38,044 bases of DNA from Sphingopyxis sp. (GTDB taxonomy: Bacteria; Pseudomonadota; Alphaproteobacteria; Sphingomonadales; Sphingomonadaceae): NCBI RefSeq assembly GCF_016463645.1, contig NZ_JAEMQX010000030.1, positions 1 through 38,044 of the forward strand, given 5' to 3'. Below the pieces are notes generated by a model. The model searched no databases. It saw only the letters and a program-made list of their open reading frames with translations, and was not told the origin of the DNA. Of the stretch, positions 9,967 through 18,303 are shown one piece after another (positions within the stretch are counted from its first letter, which is position 1; each line of letters starts with the position of its first letter). Position numbers and translations under genes: made by a program.

Positions 9967-11247
9967 CTAAGCCATGGCGGCCAGAATCTCCTTGATCGCG
10001 ACGAACGCAAAGCAGACCGAACTGTCGGCCACCCCGTAGGGCAGGAAAATATCGTCGCCGACGCGGATCGCTCCACAGGTGTAGACGACATTGGGAACAT
10101 AGCCTTCGTCCTCGTCGGCGGCGGACAGGATCGGATTGGGCGTCCGGCCGATCACCTTCGAGGGATCGTCCTTGTCGAGCAGTACAGCACCGATCGCATA
10201 TTTGCGCATCGCGCCGACCCCATGGGTCAACACCAGCCAGCCCTCGTCGAGTTCGATCGGCGCGCCGCAATTGCCGATCTGGATGAGTTCCCATGGAAAG
10301 CGCGGCTCCAGCAATAATTCGCCGTCCTCCCACTGATCGACCGTGTCCGAGCGCAGCAGATAGAGATTCTTGCCATCCTGCCGACCGATCATGCAGAATT
10401 GCCCGTCGATCTTACGCGGGAACAACGCCATGCCCTTGTTGCGTCCCGCCTTTCCCTTGATCGGGCTCAGCGTGAAATCCCTGAAATCGCGCGTCCGCAG
10501 CAGCTCGGACCGGATGTCTCGCCCGCTATAGGCGGTGTAGGTCCCGATCCATTCGCTTTTGCCGCTATCGCGCTCGAACTCGAGCAGCCGCAGATCCTCG
10601 AGCCCGTTGCGCTGCGCCTCGGTGATCGGGAAAATCACCGTGCCCGAAAGGGTGCTGTCCTTCTGCCGATAGAGCGAGACAACATCGTCGGGCTTGTCAT
10701 CGCGGTGCGGACCAAGCATCGCCGCCGTAGCGAAGGCGGGCTGCGGCAGCAGCGTCAGTTCGCGGTCGCAGGTAATGATTCCCTCGCGAAAGGCGATCGT
10801 CGAAATATGACCCTCGCCGACAGCGCGCAGCGACAGGAGGATGCGGATGCAGCCTTCCTCCAGCCCGGTCTGGTCGGGATGACGAACGACGCTGGGGTTC
10901 ATCAGCGCCGCCGCGGCATAGCTATATTCGTGACAGAAATAGGCGCCGATCAAGAGGCGCATCTCGCGCTTCAATGTGAGGCCTTCGAGACCAAGTTTGG
11001 GTTCGATCTGCTCGAAGCGATCCTCGAACACCTTCTCGATCTGCCAGTGCCGGTCGGCGAAATCGCGCAGCACCACACTGAGCTCGGCGCGCACGGTGCG
11101 CGTGTCGAGCGTCACGATTTCGCGAGCCAACCGCTGTACGCGCTCGAGATCGGGACCCGATGCTTGCCATGCGAGGTGAAAGGGCCGCACGACGACGCGC
11201 GTCGGGTCGGCATGGAGCCGCAATTCATCCTGTACCAGATGCACCAT
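9967..11247 (-). CDS. Glycoside hydrolase family 130 (mannoside phosphorylase-like) protein
   Basis: A 426-residue five-bladed beta-propeller protein of the GH130 family, whose characterised members phosphorolyse beta-mannosides (mannosylglucose, beta-1,2- and beta-1,4-manno-oligosaccharides) to mannose 1-phosphate, although some are hydrolases. Family-like stretches: GRDIRSELLRTRDF, NKGMALFPRKIDG, IGNCGAPIELDEGWLVLTHG, EGYVPNVVYTCGA and FLPYGVADSS. ATG at 11247 was chosen because gagggg stands just before it, overlapping the stop of the glycosyltransferase gene 7 nt away; a longer frame reaching 11310 runs into that gene. Coupled to a GT4 enzyme, it may degrade or trim what that enzyme makes. 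Substrate unknown. Confidence 0.85.
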   Translation of the reverse strand: MVHLVQDELRLHADPTRVVVRPFHLAWQASGPDLERVQRLAREIVTLDTRTVRAELSVVLRDFADRHWQIEKVFEDRFEQIEPKLGLEGLTLKREMRLLIGAYFCHEYSYAAAALMNPSVVRHPDQTGLEEGCIRILLSLRAVGEGHISTIAFREGIITCDRELTLLPQPAFATAAMLGPHRDDKPDDVVSLYRQKDSTLSGTVIFPITEAQRNGLEDLRLLEFERDSGKSEWIGTYTAYSGRDIRSELLRTRDFRDFTLSPIKGKAGRNKGMALFPRKIDGQFCMIGRQDGKNLYLLRSDTVDQWEDGELLLEPRFPWELIQIGNCGAPIELDEGWLVLTHGVGAMRKYAIGAVLLDKDDPSKVIGRTPNPILSAADEDEGYVPNVVYTCGAIRVGDDIFLPYGVADSSVCFAFVAIKEILAAMA

Positions 11248-11254
11248 ATTCCCC

Positions 11255-13531
11255 TCAGCCGGCTTTGCGGATAAAATCCCGGATCGCGTAAGTCGCGTGC
11301 TGGTAGGCAAGAACCGACTCCGCCCCTTCGTTGAGGTTCAGGCCGCGCGGGTTAATGCCATCCTTGCTGCTCCCGGTCAGCGGATCGCCAACGATCACGC
11401 CGCGGTCGTTACGCCGGGAGAACCAGTCGTAAGCGCGCCGCGCGTGCGCCAGCCAGATATCGTCGCCGGTCACGTCATAGGCGGCCGAAGCGGCATCGAT
11501 CGCGGCCCAAATCTCGAGCGGCTGCTGATCGAATGGCCGCGGCAGCGCATGGGCATGGCCGAAGCTGTCGGACCCGACGGGGCGATAATGACCATGAGGC
11601 GAAATCTGCGCATCGTTGATCCACCGCAACGTCTCGACTCCGCACGCGGTAACATCCCCGCGCCCAAGTCGTACGCCCGCGCGCAGCATCGCTTCGGGCA
11701 GGCGGCCATTGTCATAGGCGAGTACCGGCTCGAACCATCGCCAGTCCGGTCGCGCCGCGGCCTGATAGAGCGCGATCAGCCGGTCAGCGCCGCTGCGCAA
11801 TATCCGGTCCGCCAGATCATGCTCGGGATGCGCCGCGAGCACGAAGTCGGCGCCGAGCATCGCGAAAGCAATCGCGCGCGGTGACTCGAAATCCAGCGCG
11901 GACGCCGCGGTACGCTCGAACAATTCATGCGCCCATTGCCGCAGACCGGGGTCGCGCGCGCCCTGCGCCGTCGCACCGAGCGCCCAGAGGGTTCGGCCGC
12001 AGCTGTCTTCGGACCCCACATCCTCGAGCCAGTTGCGTGCGAATCCCATGAAGTTGCGAAACTCGCCGCGGTCGGGGTTCCAGGCATGCTGTACGAACGC
12101 CGCAAAGACCGGGGTCAGTTGTCCGCACTTGCCGAGCGCATCGTCGTCGAGCCGATGCATCAGCATCAGCGCGCGCGCATTGTCATCGACGCAATAGCCG
12201 TGCGCGCGATCGGGGACCATATGAACGCTGTGCTGGAGGATGCCGGTGTCGTCGCAAATGCGCAGGAACCCATCGATACCGATATGCTCGGGAATAGGCT
12301 TAGCTTTCGGCACGACGCGGCTTTCCGCGATCAGCGAACAGGTCCGCTCCGCGAACACCGGCCAGATCATGTCGCGACTGCGGCCATAGGCGCGACGCTG
12401 CAGCGTGAGCAGCCGGTCGGCATCGCCGAGCAGATAGCGGATTTCGTTCGCGATCGCTTCGCTGTCGTTGAAGGGAACGAGCACGCCATGATCGTCGGCG
12501 AGGAGCTCGACCGCATGCACGTAAGGCGTGGAGATCACGGCCTTGCCCAGCGCCATCGCATAGGCGAGCGTACCCGACGTCGATTGCTGCGCACCCGTAT
12601 AAGGCGTCACATAGATGTCCGCCGCCTCGATAAGATCGAGCAGATCGTCGGTGTCCATGAACGCGTTGATCCAGCGGACATGCGCATCGACCCCGAGCGA
12701 GACAGCAAGCGCCTGGAGCCGGTCGCGATAGGCCTCGCCTTCAAGCGCCAGCAGATTGGGATGCGTCGCGCCAGCAATGCAGTAAAGGAAGTCGGGATGA
12801 TCCTCGATGATCGCGGGCAATGCCTCGATGACCGCCTCGATCCCCTTGCCCGGCGACAAAAGACCGAAGGTCAGCGCGACCTGTTTGCCCGCAAAGCCGA
12901 ACTGCGGCTTGAACTGCGACGCGCGGCCGAACGGGCGGTCGGGGACGCCATGTGCGATCATGGCGATCTGGTCGTCGTCGGCATGATAGACGCTTCGCAG
13001 CAGATCGTGCGAGCGCTCGGACATGACGATCAGCTTGGTCGCGCGCGCGATCAACCGCTCCATCACGCGGCGCTGATCGGCGTCAGGTTCGGCGAGCACC
13101 GTGTGAAGCGTGACGATCAGCGGTGCGGAAACACGATCCACCAGTTCCAGGATCATATCGCCCGCCAAGCCGCCGAAGAGGCCGAACTCGTGCTGCAGCC
13201 ACACAATCTTGGCACAGCTCGCCTCGATTTGCCGGGCCGCCTCGATAAAGCTACCGGCGTCACCCTCGGTTATGACGCCGCGAACAACGGGGTCGAATAT
13301 CGTGGGAACGGCGGCCGGCGCCATCGCATAGACGTCGACCATAAGGTCGGGAGCAGCCTCGGCAAGCGATGAATGGATGTCGGTGGTGAAGGTCGCGATG
13401 CCGCAGCGTCGCGGAAGAAAGCCGCCGACTAGCGCGACCCGGGCAGTATCCGAAGTTTTTGGCCGAAGCGTTTGGCACGCCTCCAAACCTTCATCGAACG
13501 ATCTACGGTCAAGCGTTTCGTACACAGGCAT
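11255..13531 (-). CDS. Glycosyltransferase (GT4) fused to a C-terminal helical glycan-handling domain
   Basis: About 758 residues. Residues about 25-400 form a GT-B glycosyltransferase: GGFLPRRCGIATFTTDIH, IVWLQHEFGLFGGLAGDMI, LIVTLHTVLAEP, an FGLLSPGKGIEAVIEALP donor segment, and the GT4 end VTPYTGAQQSTSGTLAYA. Residues about 410-758 form an alpha/alpha-toroid-like region (HGYCVDDNARAL, WNPDRGEFRNFM, WLEDVGSEDSCGRTLWALG, LNEGAESVLAYQHA). The ATG at 13531 is chosen; a TTG at 13540 is possible because ggaagg sits very close to the ATG. Adjacent GH130 and phosphomannomutase-like genes suggest a mannosyl donor. A broken second copy lies beside arsH at 4025-4945. Product unknown. Confidence 0.85.
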   Translation of the reverse strand: MPVYETLDRRSFDEGLEACQTLRPKTSDTARVALVGGFLPRRCGIATFTTDIHSSLAEAAPDLMVDVYAMAPAAVPTIFDPVVRGVITEGDAGSFIEAARQIEASCAKIVWLQHEFGLFGGLAGDMILELVDRVSAPLIVTLHTVLAEPDADQRRVMERLIARATKLIVMSERSHDLLRSVYHADDDQIAMIAHGVPDRPFGRASQFKPQFGFAGKQVALTFGLLSPGKGIEAVIEALPAIIEDHPDFLYCIAGATHPNLLALEGEAYRDRLQALAVSLGVDAHVRWINAFMDTDDLLDLIEAADIYVTPYTGAQQSTSGTLAYAMALGKAVISTPYVHAVELLADDHGVLVPFNDSEAIANEIRYLLGDADRLLTLQRRAYGRSRDMIWPVFAERTCSLIAESRVVPKAKPIPEHIGIDGFLRICDDTGILQHSVHMVPDRAHGYCVDDNARALMLMHRLDDDALGKCGQLTPVFAAFVQHAWNPDRGEFRNFMGFARNWLEDVGSEDSCGRTLWALGATAQGARDPGLRQWAHELFERTAASALDFESPRAIAFAMLGADFVLAAHPEHDLADRILRSGADRLIALYQAAARPDWRWFEPVLAYDNGRLPEAMLRAGVRLGRGDVTACGVETLRWINDAQISPHGHYRPVGSDSFGHAHALPRPFDQQPLEIWAAIDAASAAYDVTGDDIWLAHARRAYDWFSRRNDRGVIVGDPLTGSSKDGINPRGLNLNEGAESVLAYQHATYAIRDFIRKAG

Positions 13532-13623
13532 ACCTTCCAAAAAATGATGCGACAGAAGGCCTCACCCAGTATTTTATCGTTTGTTTCGAAGCGCGCAGTC
13601 GGCCTCGGAGCATCAGAAAACAG

Positions 13624-13648
13624 AACAGCTCAGCGGCGCATTTGTTCC
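13624..13648 (-). promoter_or_regulatory. EcfG-type general-stress promoter candidate for the glycosyltransferase-katE operon
   Basis: On the minus strand GGAAC (13648-13644) is followed after 16 nt by TGTT (13627-13624). The alphaproteobacterial general-stress sigma factor EcfG recognises GGAAC-N16/17-CGTT, so eight of nine bases fit. It lies about 95 nt before the glycosyltransferase ATG, in the only sizeable gap of this gene string. Such promoters commonly serve katE in this class. Confidence 0.6.
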
Positions 13649-13721
13649 GATTGACCGACGCCTCGCGAGAAGCTTCGCAGGCCAATTCCGGTCAGGCTCG
13701 CCAGGCGGCAACGCCCCGCTC

Positions 13722-14468
13722 TCATTTCAGGCAGGCGACGATGATTCCGATGATTCCGAGCGTTTCTTCGGGATTGCGTACGGAGATTGTATCGAGGCCA
13801 AGCGCCTTCGCCGGATAATCATTGCCGCCCGGAAAGATCGCATCGCCTATAAAGAGCATCGCACCCAGTTCGACACCGCTGGCGCCGCTTAGCTTCGTCA
13901 GGCCATAGGCCTTGTCGACGCCCTCACGCGTGATGTCGATCGACGTCGCCCCGCCCATGTTGATCGACAGACCGAGCAGACGTTGGCGAAGCTCGGCCTG
14001 AATCACCTTGCGTTTGGCGAAGTCGGGATCCCATTTTTCCTTGGCATCGATCGGCGCTTCCTGACCCAATGCCGAAAAGGTGATCTGACTCCCGCGATCC
14101 TCGACCCGTGCTCCCCAGACCGCTTCGGGAACGAACCCGGTCGCCAGCAGCGCCGCATCGAAGGCTTCGAATATGCGTCGCTTCTCCGCATCGGCAAAGA
14201 TTTCGGCATAGCGCGCCTGCCACGCGCCCGAGCGGAACGTGTAGAGCTTGGTGCCGGTTGTCGGCATGAGCCAGAGCCGGGAAAAGTCCGCGCGCTCGGG
14301 AAGACGCGTCGCCACCTGTTTTTCGAACTGCGGCCAGTCGCCACCGGATATCACCGCAACATCCGCCACGCCGAGGAGATCGGCAAGCGCCTCACCCATC
14401 GCGGGTTCCATCGGCTGCTTGCTTTCGGCAAGCGTTCCATCAAGATCGAAGGCAATCAGCCGTTTCAT
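13722..14468 (-). CDS. HAD-superfamily phosphatase/mutase, phosphomannomutase-like
   Basis: A 248-residue protein of HAD subfamily IIB. Motif I is FDLDGTLAES (nucleophile Asp8, acid/base Asp10), followed by VISGGDW and a cap-domain segment PTTGTKLY, and late motif GDAIFPGGND supplies the Mg ligands. The arrangement resembles eukaryotic-type phosphomannomutase (interconversion of mannose 6-phosphate and mannose 1-phosphate), but a sugar-phosphate phosphatase is equally possible. The ATG overlaps the stop of the upstream unknown gene (ATGA, 14465-14468). It is separated from the glycosyltransferase by 191 nt carrying the stress promoter, so it may be in a separate upstream transcript that reads through. 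Confidence 0.8.
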   Translation of the reverse strand: MKRLIAFDLDGTLAESKQPMEPAMGEALADLLGVADVAVISGGDWPQFEKQVATRLPERADFSRLWLMPTTGTKLYTFRSGAWQARYAEIFADAEKRRIFEAFDAALLATGFVPEAVWGARVEDRGSQITFSALGQEAPIDAKEKWDPDFAKRKVIQAELRQRLLGLSINMGGATSIDITREGVDKAYGLTKLSGASGVELGAMLFIGDAIFPGGNDYPAKALGLDTISVRNPEETLGIIGIIVACLK

Positions 14469-15076
14469 GCAGGCGTCGCTCCGCGCCCGTCGCTCGCCGC
14501 GTCCCGCTGCCGCCGAGCGGCGGCTTTGGCATCGGCAAGGTTCGAATAGCGATAGTCGCCCACCGCGAATTGTTCGACATAGGTCCGGATGATGCCATCC
14601 TCCTCGTCGCCCGGTGGACGCAGGCCTCCGCCCTCGCCTTCCCACGCCGAGCGTGACGCAGCTTCATCGATCGCGGCGGCGAGAGGGCCGTCCTCCACGC
14701 CCAGCGAGCGATAAAAGTCGCGCCCGACGGCCAGAAGGGTGGCGCGAATATCGACGACCGGATCGTCAACTCCATCGCTTCCGGCGGTGAGATGTTCGTG
14801 CGTCGCCTTTTCGAAGGCCTTCGCCATGAGCAATTCGGCGATCAGTACATCACCGACCAGATCGCCCGGCGCTTTAACGGCGTCGGCAGGTGATACAGCG
14901 AGATCGGCGATAGCCTCGGCATCTCCTCTCAAGCCGCGCCGCTCGCGATATTCGTTGATCCTTTTGGCATAATAGCGCGGCAGGTCAAAGTTTGGCATCG
15001 CCTGCCCCTCGCGTCGCGCTTGGCTCACGGCCATCAGCGCCATCTGATGGTGGTGGAGAAGTTGGTTGAGGTCCAT
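14465..15076 (-). CDS. Unknown protein (203 aa), first gene before the HAD protein
   Basis: A soluble, acidic, Ala-rich, mostly helical protein starting MDLNQLLHHHQMALMAVSQA, with PRYYAKRINEYRERRGLRG at about residues 33-51 and a long helix GDVLIAELLMAKAFEKATHEH. No catalytic motif, signal peptide or membrane segment is recognisable. The start is supported by aaggagcaag directly before the ATG. The stop overlaps the following HAD gene (ATGA), so the two are translationally coupled and should work together. A His-rich N-terminus (LLHHHQM) might bind metal, but that is a guess. Confidence 0.75.
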   Translation of the reverse strand: MDLNQLLHHHQMALMAVSQARREGQAMPNFDLPRYYAKRINEYRERRGLRGDAEAIADLAVSPADAVKAPGDLVGDVLIAELLMAKAFEKATHEHLTAGSDGVDDPVVDIRATLLAVGRDFYRSLGVEDGPLAAAIDEAASRSAWEGEGGGLRPPGDEEDGIIRTYVEQFAVGDYRYSNLADAKAAARRQRDAASDGRGATPA

Positions 15077-15428
15077 GATCTTGCTCCTTCAGCGGGAGCG
15101 CAATGGTCTCTCAGTCGCCGGCACGCGGTGGAAGCGGGCGATATTATAGAAGTGGGGTCACAGGCTTCCGATTGCAATGAGCAGACATTTATAATTGCAG
15201 GCGACCGACGAGAGCCTAATCAAATGTCTCGACTTCCTTCGGAATAGGCCTAGCGTTCGACCGCCAGCGACTTTCCACGCGACCCGGAAAGTCGATGGGG
15301 CTTAGCGTCGATGATGGGCGGCAACGCCGCGTAAATATGGACCTCGTGCTCGAATACTGCAGGTCCGAGCCAGACAACGCCCGGATAAATGCCTCATTCG
15401 AGCTATTTCCGACGGAGGAGGTAGTTCG
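15077..15428. promoter_or_regulatory. Divergent intergenic region between the 14465-15076 gene and the ICL-like gene
   Basis: No gene is seen in these 352 nt. A perfect TATAAT on the minus strand at 15148-15143 would serve the unknown gene (about 65 nt leader), though its -35 region is poor. Two copies of ATTGCA (15171-15176 and 15194-15199) lie 23 bp apart, spacing that would suit a dimeric regulator on one DNA face. On the plus side ggaggaggt (15415-15423) is the ribosome site of the next gene. Confidence 0.4.
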
Positions 15429-16220
15429 ATGACCCATTCACCGTACGGCATGACGCTCGTTCCAGGCGTTCACGACGCCTTGTCGGCTCAACTCGCGGTC
15501 AGTGCCGGACTGCATACGCTCTTCCTGTCCGGCGCTGCGCTTCACGCGACGCTTCTCGGCCGTACGGATATCGGCCTGCTGACACTGACCGAGTTGGTCG
15601 ATGCGACGTGCAGGATCAAGGAGCGGACTGCATGTTCGCTGATCGTCGACGCCGACACGGGATTCGGCGGCACGCACAATCTGGCACGCGCAACGCGCCT
15701 GCTGGAACGCGCCGGTGCCGATATCATCCAAATCGAGGATCAACTTGCGATCAAGCCGCGGGCACAGCTTCTGGAGCGACCCGTCGCTCCTCCGGCAGAC
15801 ATGGAAAATCGCATCAAGGCGGCCCTCGACGCTCGTGTATCAACCGATTTTCAGATCAGCGCCCGAACCGACGCCCTGCCGTCGCTTGGCCTGAATGCAG
15901 CTATCGACCGCGCATGTCGCTATGCCGAGGCAGGCGCCGATCTTCTCTTCGTCCAATCGATCCGGACCGAGCAGGACCTCGCCGCAGTGAGCGCCGCCTT
16001 GTCGCCGCTTCGCCCCTTGGTCATTCACTTGCCCAACCCGCGACGCGGCCTCGGAGAAGGAACCACCCATCTCGGCCGTGCGGGCTTTCGCTATGGCTTG
16101 ATCCCTCATATTCTGTTCGAAGCGGGCGCTGGTGCGATCCTGTCAGCGCTTCGCGATATTCCTGGAACAGCCGCCGTGCCCGATCTGAGCACGAGCTTGT
16201 ACGAAGCGATGCCATTCTAG
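15429..16220 (+). CDS. Isocitrate lyase/PEP mutase superfamily protein, catalytic cysteine loop missing
   Basis: A 263-residue TIM-barrel protein of the ICL/PEPM superfamily. The start VPGVHDALSAQLAV, the Mg-binding DADTGFGG (Asp74, Asp76) and QIEDQ (Glu103, Asp104) are classical. Lyases of the family (methylisocitrate lyase, isocitrate lyase) carry a flexible K-K/R-CGH loop just after IEDQ; here it reads KPRAQL with no Cys, as in members acting as decarboxylases, hydrolases or mutases. It may therefore act on an oxaloacetate- or malonate-like acid. Strong ribosome site. It converges on the OCD-family gene, the two stop codons overlapping in one CTAG at 16217-16220. Link to the peptide cluster is uncertain. 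Confidence 0.85.
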   Translation: MTHSPYGMTLVPGVHDALSAQLAVSAGLHTLFLSGAALHATLLGRTDIGLLTLTELVDATCRIKERTACSLIVDADTGFGGTHNLARATRLLERAGADIIQIEDQLAIKPRAQLLERPVAPPADMENRIKAALDARVSTDFQISARTDALPSLGLNAAIDRACRYAEAGADLLFVQSIRTEQDLAAVSAALSPLRPLVIHLPNPRRGLGEGTTHLGRAGFRYGLIPHILFEAGAGAILSALRDIPGTAAVPDLSTSLYEAMPF

Positions 16221-17128
16221 TTCCGATAGGGCGAAAGGCAGCGCCAAAGATATTCGGCGGCGATCAGGTCGTTCTCCGCGCTTCCGATCGATTTGAATAG
16301 AGTGCGAGATGCATTGGCGCGAAGACCAACCTCCCTCGATAAAAGCGACTTCAGCGTGAGCGGTTCGTCCTCACGCAGATATCCATCGCGGATCGCGGCC
16401 AGCAGTTCACCGGCGCTGGTCATCGCGGCGGGAGTGTCGACGACAACAAAGGCTTCACGGAAAGCCAGGCTGTCGGTCTCGTGCATCTGCGGAGTATAGC
16501 CACCGATCAGCCCGAGATGGGCATCCTTCTTCAGCCATGATCCCAGCACCAATGGGGCGGCGCTCGACGTCGCGCAGCAAATGATATCCGCTCGCCGGGT
16601 CGCGGCCTCAAGATCGGGCATCGCCGCGACGCCTCGCGGCGATGCCCGCGCGACGAGTTCGCCGGCTCCCGGTCGTCGACCCCAGATCGCTATCTCACTT
16701 CGGGGGTAACTCGCGGCGAAGGCCGAAACGAGATAGGGCGAAAGCGCGCCGGTGCCGACAATGAGAATATGTTCCGGGGCCCGCCGATAGAGATGCAAGG
16801 CCGCAACAGCTGCGACGGCGGCGGTTCGCCACAGCGTGAGTTCAGTCCCGTCGATCGTCGCCAGCAGCTCGCCGGTTTGCGCGGAAAATAGTTGATAGGT
16901 CGCTTGAACAGTCGGAATCGCGGTTCCGGAATTACCGGGATAGACCGTGACGATCTTCATTCCCAGAAACGAAGGAGAAGCCGCCGGCATGGCGAGGAGA
17001 TCACCGTGCGCAACTTCATAGTGCAAACGGTCAGGAGCCGCGAATCGGGACCGATCTGCGGTCGCCAGCGCATCAATCAGCGCGGCCATGTCCAGCAATT
17101 CCCGTACCGCGGCGGCATCGATCCACAT
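16217..17128 (-). CDS. Ornithine cyclodeaminase / mu-crystallin family protein, probable ketimine reductase
   Basis: 303 residues. Family features: MKIVTVYPGN with the substrate Lys58, DGTELTLWRTAAVAAVA with Arg101, a Rossmann motif ILIVGTGALSPYL (about 121-133) and DAHLGLIGGYTPQMHETD, resembling the 'HLDLIGAFTPxMRETD' block of the subgroup that includes delta1-pyrroline/piperideine-2-carboxylate reductases. Classical ornithine cyclodeaminases have HINAxGG-type residues here. It would thus reduce a cyclic ketimine to proline or pipecolate with NAD(P)H. ATG at 17128 is preceded by taggtg; the frame upstream lies within the preceding gene, 8 nt away. Last gene of the 12-gene array; alternatives are alanine dehydrogenase or ornithine cyclodeaminase activity. 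Confidence 0.75.
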   Translation of the reverse strand: MWIDAAAVRELLDMAALIDALATADRSRFAAPDRLHYEVAHGDLLAMPAASPSFLGMKIVTVYPGNSGTAIPTVQATYQLFSAQTGELLATIDGTELTLWRTAAVAAVAALHLYRRAPEHILIVGTGALSPYLVSAFAASYPRSEIAIWGRRPGAGELVARASPRGVAAMPDLEAATRRADIICCATSSAAPLVLGSWLKKDAHLGLIGGYTPQMHETDSLAFREAFVVVDTPAAMTSAGELLAAIRDGYLREDEPLTLKSLLSREVGLRANASRTLFKSIGSAENDLIAAEYLWRCLSPYRN

Positions 17129-17136
17129 AGAAGCAC

Positions 17137-18303
17137 CTAAATGATATGGGCCTCGGGCGAAGCGAAGATTTGCTGAAGACGGTCGAGACTGAGGGGATAC
17201 AGGTCGATCGATCGATATTGGCCATCGATCATCAACTCCGCAAGGCCGCGCCCCGCCGCCAATGCGTGCTGCAGCCCGTGACCGCTGAACCCATTGATCA
17301 GCCAAAAATTCTGGACACCGGACGGGCCCACCACGGCGTTGCTGTCGAAGATGTTCATCTCATAGTGGCCGGCCCAGGCGCCGAGCAATTTCAACCGCTC
17401 GAACGCGGGCGCTCTCGCCGCCAACCGGGGCCACAGCCACTCGTCGAAGACTGGATAATCGGGTTCGAAATCGTCGGCCGAACAAAAGTCTGCCGGCGCC
17501 GGCGCACCGATCAGAAAGGTTCGACCTTCGGGGCGGAAATAGAAGCCCTCGGGGTCGATGACCAGTGGCCAGTCGGAATCGGCATCGGGCGCATCGACGA
17601 CGAACACCGAACGCTTCTGGCCGCGCACGGGCAAGATGCAGCCGGCCATATCCGCAATTTCCGCCGCCCACGGCCCCGCTGCGTTGACGACATGCGAACA
17701 GGCGATGGCGCCGCCTTTCCCGAGCTCGACGGACCAGTTCGCTCCGTCCCGCCGTAGAGCAACGACATTGTCGTCAACCAGCTCGGCTCCCTTGCCGCGC
17801 GCTGCAGCGCGAAGGCTGCGCAGCAGGCTATAGCCATCGAACCACCCCTCGCCTTCGCGGCCATGCGATGCGATTGCAAGGTCCTCGGTGTGAAGCCATG
17901 GATAGCGCCCCGCCAACGCCGGCCCCTTAGTGAGTTCGGGGTCGAAGCCGCAACCGCGTTGCACCTGATATGCATGCTCGATTCCGGCCTGTTCATCGCC
18001 GCGCCCGAGAAAGAGATAACCGCGTTCGACGAACTGGAAATCGGGCGCTTGACCTTCGATCATGAGCGGCGACGGATCACGCAATATTTCCAGCGTGTAG
18101 CGGGACATTTCGATGTTCACCGGGGTCGTGAATTGTTGCCGGATCGAACTCAAGGATAGCGCAGATGAGGCAAAGCGATAGCTCGGATCCCGCTCGACAA
18201 TGATAATGGATGCCGAGCCTCGCGACTGGATGGCCAGATGCCAGGCGAGCGAACATCCCATCACGCCGCCGCCGACGATAACGATGTCTGCCGCGCGGAT
18301 CAC
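17137..18303 (-). CDS. FAD-dependent amine/imino-acid oxidoreductase (DAO family, FOXRED1-like)
   Basis: A 388-residue cytosolic flavoprotein. The N-terminus DIVIVGGGVMGCSLAWHLA binds ADP of FAD; SALSLSSIRQQFTTPVNIEM and GEGWFDGYSLLRSLR resemble the FOXRED1/sarcosine-dehydrogenase-like branch; the C-terminal FAD contact is LINGFSGHGLQHALAAGRG. Members oxidise secondary or N-alkyl amines. It starts with GTG inside a GTGA overlap with the ALDH7 gene, the same adjacency as the pipecolate oxidase and aminoadipate-semialdehyde dehydrogenase pair (amaA-amaB) of Pseudomonas putida. Oxidation of pipecolate to piperideine-6-carboxylate is therefore a reasonable guess, not proven by sequence. Confidence 0.8.
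   Translation of the reverse strand: MIRAADIVIVGGGVMGCSLAWHLAIQSRGSASIIIVERDPSYRFASSALSLSSIRQQFTTPVNIEMSRYTLEILRDPSPLMIEGQAPDFQFVERGYLFLGRGDEQAGIEHAYQVQRGCGFDPELTKGPALAGRYPWLHTEDLAIASHGREGEGWFDGYSLLRSLRAAARGKGAELVDDNVVALRRDGANWSVELGKGGAIACSHVVNAAGPWAAEIADMAGCILPVRGQKRSVFVVDAPDADSDWPLVIDPEGFYFRPEGRTFLIGAPAPADFCSADDFEPDYPVFDEWLWPRLAARAPAFERLKLLGAWAGHYEMNIFDSNAVVGPSGVQNFWLINGFSGHGLQHALAAGRGLAELMIDGQYRSIDLYPLSLDRLQQIFASPEAHII

Noticed and set aside
11927..13372. Long plus-strand open frame opposite the glycosyltransferase
   Set aside because: Same pattern of reversed high-GC coding; the minus-strand glycosyltransferase shows clear domain motifs.
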